Assembly: GCA_003552325.1 (NCBI GenBank)
Contig: PUKM01000224.1
Coordinates: 1 to 5,672, forward strand
Length of the DNA stretch: 5,672 nucleotides
Direction: 5' to 3'
DNA from: Natrialbaceae archaeon
GTDB taxonomy: Archaea > Halobacteriota > Halobacteria > Halobacteriales > Natrialbaceae
Positions within the stretch are counted from its first letter, which is position 1. Every line of letters begins with the position of its first letter. The notes beneath the pieces are model-generated. The model was not told where the DNA came from and ran no database searches. It saw only the letters and a list, made by a program, of their open reading frames with translations. Position numbers and translations under genes: made by a program. This document shows positions 1 to 5,672 of this stretch, piece by piece.

Positions 1-2876
1 CAGCAGGTGACGACGCAGGTGACGGGGGCTACCCGGACCCGTCATGGCAACTACCAACCACTGGACCCTCTGAGTCAGGAGCGTTGCCAGCCGACGCGAC
101 TCCCGAGCCGGATGCAAACTGGAAAGACCTGGCGATGCAGCAATCGCCCGTTGCGATCATCGAGTGGAGCCTCGACCTCGAGGTTCGCCACTGGAACCCG
201 GCAGCCGAATCCCTGTTCGGGTACGACGAGGCTGCCGCTCGGGGCCGACAGGCGACAGAATTGATTATCCCTGCGGACGAAGCAGCGTCGTTTCGGGCCT
301 GGTGGGATGAGTGGTTGGACGGTGAGCTCACCCAAAGCCGGGGAATTTCACGTAACGTACGAAGCGATGGGTCGACGGTCCGGTGTGAGTGGTTCAGCAC
401 CCCGTTGATCGATGCGACGGGCGAGCCATGCGGTGTCCTCTCGATCGCTCGAGACGCGACGACTGACTTTCGGCGCTCGGTTGCCCTCGAGGAACTCCAG
501 ACGGCGACACAGGAGCTCATGCAGATGACGGCCATCGATGCGATCGCCGACCGGCTCATCGAGACGACGGCGAGCTTGATCGAGGGAGCCCTTGCCGGCG
601 TTCGTGTCTACGACAGCCGTCACAATCACCTCGAACTGGTTGGGGTCAGTGACCACCTCGAGTCGGCGGGAACTCCGGAGCGACCTATCGGCCCCGGTGA
701 TGGCTCGCTGTGGGACATCTATGAGTCTCAGGAACAGGTCGTGATCGACGACGCGAGCGCGGAGATGGTCCCGTACGAACTCGACGTCTCCGTCGGCAAC
801 GCCGTCGTTCACCCTCTCGGTGACCATGGGCTCTTAACCGTGGCGTCCACAGGCGAGACACGCCTCGAGGAGGTAGACCGCAATCTGATTCACATTCTCT
901 CAGCGACCGCGGAAGTCGCGCTCGATCGGGCCGCCCGCGAACGCGAACTCGAGCGGGCGAAGATGGTGATCGAAGCCGTCGGCGACAGTATGTACGCCGC
1001 GGATGCGACGGGGCGGTTCGTGACGGTCAACGATACCCTGGTCGACCTGACCGGGTACGATCGAGGGGAACTCATCGGCGCACATCTGTCTCGGTTCCTC
1101 ACCGACGAAAGTGTCGTTCGTGGCCAGCGCGAAATCGAACGCATCGTCAGCGGCGAGTCGAGCACCGTCGCGACCTACGAGGTCGAGGTCGTGACGGCTG
1201 ATGGCGAGCACATCCCGTGTGAAGCCACGACGACTGTGCCAGACAGAGAGGGCCTCGACCAACAGTTTGCTGGCAGTGTCGGCATCGTTCGCGACGTGAG
1301 CGACCGGAAATCGATGGAGGCGGAGCTTCGCAGTCGCCGAAAGAAGACGGAGCAACTCCATGCCATCGCCTCCCGTCTCGAGGCCTGTGAGACGCCAGCC
1401 CAGGTGTACGACCTCACCATCGAGGCCGCAGAGGAGGTCCTCGAGTTCGATGTCTGCGTCGTCGAGGCGGTGGTCGGCGACGAACTCGTTCCAAAGGCCG
1501 TCTCCTCGAAACTCGGGAGTGAGCGAGCGAGCAAGCACAAATCGGTAGAGACGGGGATCGCTGGGAAAACCGTCAGCAACCAGCGCAGCTATCGGATCGA
1601 TGACGTCAAAGGTCACGACGAAGCCGAACCGACGCTAGCGGCCTACCGCTCGTTGCTGAGCGTCCCGATCGGCGACCGAGCTATTTTCCAGGCAGTTTCG
1701 ACCGACCGCGCGGCGTTTACAAGCGACGACCAGGAACTGACCGAACTTCTCTTATCACACGTCGCCGACGCGCTCGAGCGGGTTGCGTTCGAAGCCGAGT
1801 TGCGAGCCGAACGTGACCGGTTTCGAGCGCTGTTCGAGAACGTGCCTGACCCGGTCGTCAGTACGCGACGAACATCTGCAGGGCCCGTGGTCGAGCGGGT
1901 CAATCCGGCGTTCGAACACGTCTTCGGATACGACCAATCCGAGATCGAATCGAAGTTACTCGACTCGTTTATCGTCCCAGCCGACCGAAAAGACGAAGCG
2001 ACGTCGATCAACGAACGCGGGAACGATGGCGAACCCGTCGAGGCCGAAGTCAAACGGCGGACGGCAAAGGGCCTCCGGGATTTCATGATGCGTGTCGTCC
2101 CTATGACGATCGACGACGAGTCAGCACACGCGTTCGGCCTCTATACCGACATCACCGCACAAAAACAGCGACAAAAACGGGTCGAGATTCTGAACCGCGT
2201 CCTGCGACACGACCTCCGCAACGGCATGAACATCATCAACGGCTCTGCGGAGATGCTCCGGGAGGCCGTCGACGAATCCGAAGCCGACTTCGCCAACACG
2301 ATTCAAGAGCGCGCCGAGGAACTCATCAGTCTCGCCGAGAAAACTCGGGCCGTCGAGCGAACCCTCGAGCGGGACGAACAGGCAACGGGACCGGTCGACA
2401 TCGTCGACTGCGCTCAGAACGCCGTCAGCCAGTTCGAGGGGACGTATCCGGACGCGAGCGTCACCTGTTCGTGGCCCGAGTCACTCTTTGCCAGCGGTGA
2501 TGACCTCCTCGAGGAAGCCCTCTATCAGGTGCTCGAGAACGCGATCGAGCACCACGACCGGAGTGACCCCCAAATCGAGGTCGCAATAGAGGTGGTCGAC
2601 GACGATGACGAGATGCTCTCAGTGCGGGTTACGGACGACGGGCCCGGAATACCGGCGAACGAACAGGCCTTGCTCGAGGAAGAAAAGGAGATTACCCAAC
2701 TTCGTCACGCGAGCGGGTTGGGGCTCTGGCTCGTCAATTGGGTGGCAACACAGGCCGGGGGACAGCTTCGTTTCGAGTCGAACGAGCCACGGGGGACGTG
2801 TGTCGAGATGCTGCTTCCACGGGCCCCACAGCCGACGGCTGAGACGGTGCGGGATGGCACCGCGGCGAGTGATTGA
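1..2876 (+). CDS. Multi-sensor PAS/GAF histidine kinase, 5'-partial
   Basis: This is a sensor kinase that should autophosphorylate a histidine and pass the phosphate to an unseen partner. The first possible start in view is TTG at 84, but the frame has no stop back to base 3, so the protein probably begins upstream. Counting from TTG84 (930 residues), the domains are PAS1 about 13-130 (WNPAAESLFGY), GAF1 138-282, PAS2 291-411 (VNDTLVDLTGY), GAF2 421-568, PAS3 575-692 (VNPAFEHVFGY), a dimerisation/phosphoacceptor helix 695-765 and a HATPase_c domain about 800-914. His709 lies in LRHDLRN, the N box is around Asn819, and the glycine boxes are DDGPGIP (851-857) and GLGLWLV (878-884), so the catalytic core looks intact. 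No membrane helix is visible; the missing N-terminus could hold one, or a receiver domain. GAF1 has no cysteine, so covalent bilin binding there is unlikely. No response regulator is adjacent. The ligand is unknown. Confidence 0.93.
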   Translation, partial: AGDDAGDGGYPDPSWQLPTTGPSESGALPADATPEPDANWKDLAMQQSPVAIIEWSLDLEVRHWNPAAESLFGYDEAAARGRQATELIIPADEAASFRAWWDEWLDGELTQSRGISRNVRSDGSTVRCEWFSTPLIDATGEPCGVLSIARDATTDFRRSVALEELQTATQELMQMTAIDAIADRLIETTASLIEGALAGVRVYDSRHNHLELVGVSDHLESAGTPERPIGPGDGSLWDIYESQEQVVIDDASAEMVPYELDVSVGNAVVHPLGDHGLLTVASTGETRLEEVDRNLIHILSATAEVALDRAARERELERAKMVIEAVGDSMYAADATGRFVTVNDTLVDLTGYDRGELIGAHLSRFLTDESVVRGQREIERIVSGESSTVATYEVEVVTADGEHIPCEATTTVPDREGLDQQFAGSVGIVRDVSDRKSMEAELRSRRKKTEQLHAIASRLEACETPAQVYDLTIEAAEEVLEFDVCVVEAVVGDELVPKAVSSKLGSERASKHKSVETGIAGKTVSNQRSYRIDDVKGHDEAEPTLAAYRSLLSVPIGDRAIFQAVSTDRAAFTSDDQELTELLLSHVADALERVAFEAELRAERDRFRALFENVPDPVVSTRRTSAGPVVERVNPAFEHVFGYDQSEIESKLLDSFIVPADRKDEATSINERGNDGEPVEAEVKRRTAKGLRDFMMRVVPMTIDDESAHAFGLYTDITAQKQRQKRVEILNRVLRHDLRNGMNIINGSAEMLREAVDESEADFANTIQERAEELISLAEKTRAVERTLERDEQATGPVDIVDCAQNAVSQFEGTYPDASVTCSWPESLFASGDDLLEEALYQVLENAIEHHDRSDPQIEVAIEVVDDDDEMLSVRVTDDGPGIPANEQALLEEEKEITQLRHASGLGLWLVNWVATQAGGQLRFESNEPRGTCVEMLLPRAPQPTAETVRDGTAASD
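3..23 (+). repeat. Two in-frame copies of a 9-base direct repeat
   Basis: GCAGGTGAC occurs at 3-11 and again at 15-23, a 12-base period. In the kinase frame it encodes AGDD followed by AGDG. The translated stretch before the first PAS domain is rich in Gly, Asp, Pro and Ser and reads as a flexible acidic linker. Bases 1-2 do not continue the repeat upstream. It is most likely low-complexity linker sequence rather than a regulatory element. Confidence 0.45.
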
Positions 2877-2906
2877 GCGGCCGTGGCCGAGGGAAGGGCG
2901 CTCTCC
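2877..2906. other. Convergent intergenic gap between kinase and RaSEA
   Basis: Thirty bases separate the kinase TGA from the TAA of the opposing gene. The only structure is a weak hairpin, CGGC at 2878-2881 pairing with GCCG at 2886-2889. No T-tract follows it on either strand. I cannot point to a terminator for either gene; transcripts from both sides may overlap here. Confidence 0.6.
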
Positions 2907-3986
2907 TTATCGGACCAGTGGCTGATTGAACGCCGTCTCGTGCTCGAGGACGGTTTCCCAGGTACTCTCACAGTCACACGAAACCTGTTCGAAGACCGTG
3001 GGATCCTGGCGGAGGTTGAAGTCCTTGATCGCCTTCTGGACGAGGTCGTCACACTCCCCGCAGTTGTGTGCACCGCGGTCGGTCCCGTGTCCGACGGGGT
3101 CCGAGACGACGAGTCCCTCGAGGTCAGCCGTTCGCTCGAGGACGGCCGCGACCGACCAGAGCCACGGCGGACGGTAGCCGTCCCGAAAGAACAGTTCGTC
3201 GACCATGGTGTAGCGCTGGACGTTACACGGGTTCATCGAGACGGTGTGACAGCCGGGAACGGCGAGACAGCGTTGGACCGAGGAGACCATGTCCTCGAGG
3301 GCTTCTGGCTCGGTGAGAAACGGCGGTTTCATCAGGAGGTAGGCTTTGACACCTGCGTTCTCGATGGCGGCCGCATCGGCACACGCCGCTTCGAAATCGG
3401 CGAAGTCGAAGTACTTGTTGACGCAATCGCGTCGGACTCGATCGGTCGCCGTCTCGAGGCCGATCGCGATGTCCGTCTCGAGGCCGTACTGGGTGAAGTC
3501 CTCGAGCTTTTCGCGGTCGACGAAATCCGGCAGTGACTCGAGGACGATCCGTTCGCGGTCGCCGAAGGTTTCGGCGATGGCTCGACGACTCTCGGCACCG
3601 ACTTCGCGCTCGTCGAGGAACGATCCGGAGGTGTAGATTTTGATCAGGGGTGCGGGTTCCGTGGCGTTCTCGCGTTCGTGCTCGAGACAGACCTCGATCT
3701 GGTCCATCAGTGCCGCGTGGGGAACTGAGCCGCCGTCGACGCTCTCGGCGACGTAGCCACACATGGTACACCCACCAGCGCGGGCCCAGCGACAGCCACC
3801 GGTGTTGAGGATGATCGTCAGGCTCTCTTTGACGCCATCCGGGGTGTTGTCTTCGTCGAGCCAGACTCGCGTCGGCTTGTGCGGATCGTAGCTCTTGTCC
3901 TTTCGCGAGCGAATCTCGCGCATGACCTGGTTGTGGGCGTCCATTCCCTTGCCCTGCTCGTACACCTCGGGCGTCGGCTCACTCAT
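2907..3986 (-). CDS. RaSEA, radical SAM enzyme of archaeosine formation (archaeosine synthase subunit beta)
   Basis: The product is 359 residues, with ATG at 3984-3986 and TAA at 2907-2909. It belongs to the Elp3/MiaB-like radical SAM family known as RaSEA, which works with ArcS: ArcS attaches lysine to preQ0 at position 15 of tRNA, and RaSEA cleaves the adduct to give archaeosine. The FeS cysteines are Cys65, Cys73 and Cys76 in GGCRWARAGGCTMCGY, a CX7CX2C spacing instead of the usual CX3CX2C. Other family-like segments are IKIYTSGSFLD (115-125), LLMKPPFLTEPEAL (217-230) and MNPCNVQRYT (251-260) followed by YRPPWLWSV. The C-terminus carries Cys309, Cys312, Cys337 and Cys339. ArcS is not in the window. 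The gene converges on the kinase and diverges from the DUF151 gene. A TTTA box 25-28 bases before the ATG suggests a leaderless transcript. I assign no gene symbol because naming varies. Confidence 0.93.
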   Translation of the reverse strand: MSEPTPEVYEQGKGMDAHNQVMREIRSRKDKSYDPHKPTRVWLDEDNTPDGVKESLTIILNTGGCRWARAGGCTMCGYVAESVDGGSVPHAALMDQIEVCLEHERENATEPAPLIKIYTSGSFLDEREVGAESRRAIAETFGDRERIVLESLPDFVDREKLEDFTQYGLETDIAIGLETATDRVRRDCVNKYFDFADFEAACADAAAIENAGVKAYLLMKPPFLTEPEALEDMVSSVQRCLAVPGCHTVSMNPCNVQRYTMVDELFFRDGYRPPWLWSVAAVLERTADLEGLVVSDPVGHGTDRGAHNCGECDDLVQKAIKDFNLRQDPTVFEQVSCDCESTWETVLEHETAFNQPLVR

Positions 3987-4008
3987 TACCGAGGAGAGCG
4001 GTTCGAGG

Positions 4009-4016
4009 GCTAAAGC
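4009..4016 (-). promoter_or_regulatory. TATA-like box for RaSEA
   Basis: Read on the - strand this is GCTTTAGC, with the TTTA core 25-28 bases before the A of the RaSEA ATG. That spacing suits a haloarchaeal leaderless promoter, where transcription starts at or next to the start codon. No Shine-Dalgarno-like sequence sits at normal spacing before this ATG. The call rests on position and T-richness in otherwise GC-rich DNA. Confidence 0.5.
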
Positions 4017-4042
4017 GGCTTCGTCTCGCGCAGGCGACCAGA

Positions 4043-4050
4043 CTTTTCTT
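4043..4050 (+). promoter_or_regulatory. TATA-like box for the DUF151-hisE unit
   Basis: CTTTTCTT is the most T-rich stretch in the divergent intergenic region. It lies 23-30 bases before the ATG at 4073, the expected place for a TATA box of a leaderless transcript. It would be only 11-18 bases before the alternative ATG at 4061, which is too close. It therefore also helps choose the start codon of the downstream gene. Confidence 0.5.
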
Positions 4051-4072
4051 TCCAGCCGTCATGGGTACTTGC

Positions 4073-4540
4073 ATGAACGCAGCCATCGATGCCGTCCGAA
4101 TCGCGGGGACGCCACAGGGCCCCGTTCCTGTCGTCGTCCTCTCCATCGAGGAAGAGACGGACGTCGTTCCCATCTTCATCGGCTTCGAGGAGGCGACGAG
4201 CATCGCCCGGGGCCTCGAGGCCGAGGACATCGGCCGGCCACTGACACACGACCTGTTGCTCGACGTGATGGAAGACCTCGGGGGCCGCATCGACCGAGTC
4301 GTCGTCTCCGAAATTAGCGCTCGAGACGGTGCCGAGGGAGGGACCTATATCGCCGACCTCCACCTCGTGACCCCACGCGAGGAGGTCGTCGTCGACGCCA
4401 GACCGAGTGACTCACTGGCGCTTGCCGCGCGGACGAACGCCCCGATCGAGGTCACGGAGGCGGTGTTCGAGGAGACACGAGACGACAGCGAGAAGTTCGC
4501 GGCGTTACAAGACATGCGTGAGATACCTGGTGAGCTCTGA
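4073..4540 (+). CDS. Bifunctional nuclease family protein (DUF151)
   Basis: The product is 155 residues of the DUF151/BFN family. Family-like motifs are AGTPQGPVPVVVL (11-23), PIFIGFEEATSIA (33-45), the RPLTHDLLLDVM block (55-66) and DARPSDSLALAAR (108-120). Plant and some bacterial relatives have been described as nucleases or stress-response proteins; the archaeal role is not established. The length is normal for a single-domain member, and there is no signal peptide or membrane helix. An in-frame ATG at 4061 would add four residues (MGTC). I prefer 4073 because haloarchaeal homologues, as I recall them, begin MNA/MHA directly before the conserved IDAVR, and because the TATA-like box at 4043-4050 is correctly spaced for it. 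The stop codon abuts the hisE start, so the two are almost certainly co-transcribed and translationally coupled. Confidence 0.88.
   Translation: MNAAIDAVRIAGTPQGPVPVVVLSIEEETDVVPIFIGFEEATSIARGLEAEDIGRPLTHDLLLDVMEDLGGRIDRVVVSEISARDGAEGGTYIADLHLVTPREEVVVDARPSDSLALAARTNAPIEVTEAVFEETRDDSEKFAALQDMREIPGEL
4529..4533 (+). promoter_or_regulatory. Shine-Dalgarno-like site for hisE inside the DUF151 gene
   Basis: GGTGA matches part of the archaeal Shine-Dalgarno GGAGGTGAT and ends seven bases before the hisE ATG. It lies in the last codons of the DUF151 gene. This suggests internal, coupled initiation for the second gene, in contrast to the apparent leaderless start of the first. A five-base match can occur by chance. 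Confidence 0.5.
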
Positions 4541-4840
4541 ATGGACGATGGCGACATAGGGACGACACTCGAAGAACTGTTCGCGGTGATCGAAGACCGC
4601 AAAGAAACGCTGCCGGAGGGGTCGTACACGACCTCGCTGTTCACCCACGAGAAGGGCGAAAACGCCGTCCTCGAGAAGCTGGGTGAGGAGACCACCGAGG
4701 TTATTCTGGCGGCGAAAGACGATGACGACGCGGAAATCGCGTACGAGTCCGCCGACCTGGTGTATCACCTGCTGGTGCTCTTTTCGATGCACGACCTCGA
4801 CCTCGGGGATTTGGAAGCTGAACTCGAGGCCCGACGGTAG
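4541..4840 (+). CDS. hisE: Phosphoribosyl-ATP diphosphatase (HisE)
   Basis: The product is 99 residues, a normal length for stand-alone HisE. The enzyme hydrolyses phosphoribosyl-ATP to phosphoribosyl-AMP and diphosphate, the second step of histidine biosynthesis, in the cytoplasm. It is an all-alpha NTP pyrophosphatase of the MazG-like fold. Its signature is visible: the N-terminal helix LEELFAVIEDR (10-20), SYTTSLF (28-34), KLGEETTEV (46-54) with the metal-binding Glu49, Glu50 and Glu53, then the second acidic pair Glu69 and Asp72 in ESADLVYHLLVL (69-80). No HisI domain is fused, and no other his gene is in the window, so the pathway is scattered as is common in haloarchaea. An acidic run DDDD near residue 60 fits halophilic adaptation. 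ATG at 4541 follows the upstream TGA with no gap. Confidence 0.95.
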   Translation: MDDGDIGTTLEELFAVIEDRKETLPEGSYTTSLFTHEKGENAVLEKLGEETTEVILAAKDDDDAEIAYESADLVYHLLVLFSMHDLDLGDLEAELEARR

Positions 4841-4862
4841 GGTGGCTCGGCCAATGCGAACG

Positions 4863-4869
4863 GCTTTTG
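4863..4869 (+). promoter_or_regulatory. TATA-like box before the EMC6-like gene
   Basis: GCTTTTGA-type sequence in the 53-base gap after hisE places TTTT 26-29 bases before the ATG at 4894. This is the spacing of a leaderless haloarchaeal promoter and suggests that the EMC6-like and ABCE1 genes can be transcribed separately from DUF151-hisE. A GGTGA at 4876-4880 lies 13 bases before the ATG, too far for a typical Shine-Dalgarno. Confidence 0.45.
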
Positions 4870-4893
4870 AACGCCGGTGACAGAGTCCACGGT

Positions 4894-5220
4894 ATGTCAA
4901 CCGACACGATGAGCGACCGACGTGAGCACATTCGGTCGATCAGCGTGACGGCACTCGCCTGTCTCGCTGGGGTTGGTGCAGCCTTCGGCTCGCTGTATCT
5001 CACGGAGGGGGCAGCGGACGTCGACGCTGCGGCGACCGATCCGCTCACGTACCTGCTCGTCTTCGGCCTGATCGGCTTGCAACTCGTCCTGTTGCCGGCC
5101 GTCGGGATCTACGATGACGAGGAGTTCGGCATCAAACACTACCTGTTCATCACGCTCATGACGTTCGCGTTCTGGTTCATCACGTGGGGCATGATACTGA
5201 CCACCGGAGCCACGTTCTAA
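4894..5220 (+). CDS. EMC6-like three-helix membrane protein
   Basis: The product is 108 residues, with three predicted membrane helices at about 17-37, 51-72 and 82-104, a polar N-terminus (SDRREHIR) and an acidic loop (YDDEEFG, 73-79) between helices 2 and 3. The last helix, FAFWFITWGMI, resembles the end of eukaryotic EMC6, which has an FW pair followed by a GM pair at equal spacing; size and helix count also agree. Eukaryotic EMC6 partners the Oxa1-family subunit EMC3 in membrane-protein insertion, so a role with an archaeal Oxa1/YidC-like insertase is a reasonable inference, not shown here. ATG at 4894 is chosen over an upstream in-frame TTG at 4867 and the internal ATG at 4909 because a TATA-like box is correctly spaced for it. 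The stop is one base before the ABCE1 ATG. Confidence 0.8.
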   Translation: MSTDTMSDRREHIRSISVTALACLAGVGAAFGSLYLTEGAADVDAAATDPLTYLLVFGLIGLQLVLLPAVGIYDDEEFGIKHYLFITLMTFAFWFITWGMILTTGATF

Positions 5221-5221
5221 C

Positions 5222-5672
5222 ATGGCCAAAGACAGCATTGCCGTCGTCGATCTCGATCGCTGTTCGCCGGATCGTTGTAACTACGAGTGTAAGAACTACT
5301 GTCCGCCAAACCGGACGGGTAAAGAGTGCATCACGCTCCGTGGAGAAGACACCGAGGAGGGCCAACCCGATCAGGTGCGTATCTCAGAGGAGATCTGTTT
5401 GGGCGAAACCTGTGGGATCTGCGTCGAGAAGTGTCCGTTCGACGCGATCGAGATCATCAACCTGCCACAGGAACTGCAAGACGATCCCGCACACCGATAC
5501 GGTGAAAACGCCTTCTCGCTGTACGGCCTCCCAGCACCGAAAGAGGGGCAGGTGACGGGCATTCTCGGCCCGAACGGGATCGGAAAGACGACGGCCGTCC
5601 GCATCCTCGCCGGCGAACTCGAGCCAAACCTCGGGCAGTTCGCGGAGCCACCGGGCTGGGACGCGGTGCTCG
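5222..5672 (+). CDS. ABCE1/Rli ribosome recycling ATPase, 3'-partial
   Basis: The first 150 residues are present; the window ends inside the gene, which in full should be about 600 residues with two ABC ATPase domains. ABCE1 splits ribosomes into subunits after termination, together with aRF1 or Pelota. The N-terminal iron-sulfur domain shows Cys14, 19, 23, 27 and 36, then Cys59, 64, 67 and 71. The downstream marker NLPQEL (80-85) and the RYGENAFSLYGLP segment (92-104) are typical. The first Walker A is GPNGIGKTT (116-124), with GIGK as is characteristic of this family. The second cysteine group reads CLGETCGICVEKCPF, with four residues between its first two cysteines rather than two. ATG at 5222 follows the EMC6-like TAA after one base; GGAG at 5206-5209 is a possible but distant Shine-Dalgarno. 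Co-transcription with the EMC6-like gene is very likely. Confidence 0.95.
   Translation, partial: MAKDSIAVVDLDRCSPDRCNYECKNYCPPNRTGKECITLRGEDTEEGQPDQVRISEEICLGETCGICVEKCPFDAIEIINLPQELQDDPAHRYGENAFSLYGLPAPKEGQVTGILGPNGIGKTTAVRILAGELEPNLGQFAEPPGWDAVL

Noticed and set aside
900..1616. 238-codon - strand open frame inside the kinase gene
   Set aside because: It is antisense to the PAS2-GAF2 coding region, where the + strand frame has continuous domain homology. No motif or promoter supports it.
2878..2889. Possible terminator hairpin between kinase and RaSEA
   Set aside because: The stem is only four base pairs with a four-base loop and there is no T-tract on either strand.
2883..3536. 217-codon + strand open frame antisense to RaSEA
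   Set aside because: It lies wholly opposite a clearly recognised gene, starts inside the convergent gap, and its Val/Glu/Leu/Asp-rich translation resembles no family. Long antisense frames are expected in GC-rich haloarchaeal genes.
4061..4072. ATG at 4061 as the start of the DUF151 gene
   Set aside because: It adds only MGTC before the conserved region and is too close to the TATA-like box; the ATG at 4073 fits better, though 4061 is not excluded.
4861..4876. Possible hairpin terminator after hisE (CGGC/GCCG around TTTTGAAC)
   Set aside because: The stem has only four pairs, and the T-run sits in the loop, where it is better explained as a TATA-like box for the next gene.
4505..4900. 131-codon - strand open frame over hisE
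   Set aside because: It is antisense to all of hisE and the following gap, and no family is recognisable in its translation.
1..5672. Mobile element, CRISPR, RNA gene or defence cassette
   Set aside because: I saw no transposase, integrase, terminal inverted repeats, spaced repeats, tRNA-like cloverleaf or defence-type domain. Every gene is explained by a chromosomal signalling, housekeeping or conserved archaeal family.

Overview
The window looks like chromosomal DNA of a halophilic archaeon (Halobacteria). The DNA is GC-rich with strong G/C preference at third codon positions. The proteins are rich in Asp and Glu, as in salt-in proteomes. The families present are characteristic: a multi-PAS/GAF haloarchaeal histidine kinase, the archaeosine radical SAM enzyme RaSEA, an archaeal EMC6-like membrane protein and the ribosome recycling ATPase ABCE1/Rli. 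Several genes have a T-rich TATA-like box about 25-30 bases before the start codon, as expected for leaderless haloarchaeal transcripts. The species cannot be named from this sequence.

Layout, left to right. (1) Bases 1-2876, + strand: a large sensor histidine kinase with alternating PAS and GAF domains. Its reading frame is open to the left edge, so its N-terminus probably lies outside the window. (2) Bases 2907-3986, - strand: RaSEA, convergent with the kinase across a 30-base gap. (3) Bases 3987-4072: a short divergent promoter region serving RaSEA and the next gene. (4) Bases 4073-4840, + strand: a DUF151/bifunctional-nuclease family protein followed with no gap by HisE (phosphoribosyl-ATP diphosphatase). 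(5) Bases 4894-5672, + strand: a three-helix EMC6-like membrane protein followed after one base by ABCE1/Rli, cut by the right edge after its FeS domain and first Walker A motif.

Functionally this is mostly housekeeping: tRNA modification, histidine biosynthesis, membrane-protein biogenesis and ribosome recycling, beside one signalling protein with no response regulator in view. The two tight + strand pairs are probably two transcription units, since there is a separate promoter-like box before the EMC6-like gene. I see no mobile element, CRISPR array, RNA gene, toxin-antitoxin pair or defence cassette, and no convincing undescribed system. The points most worth following up are the EMC6-like/ABCE1 pairing, the DUF151/HisE coupling, the two-residue insertion in the second FeS cysteine motif of ABCE1, and the extra cysteines in RaSEA.
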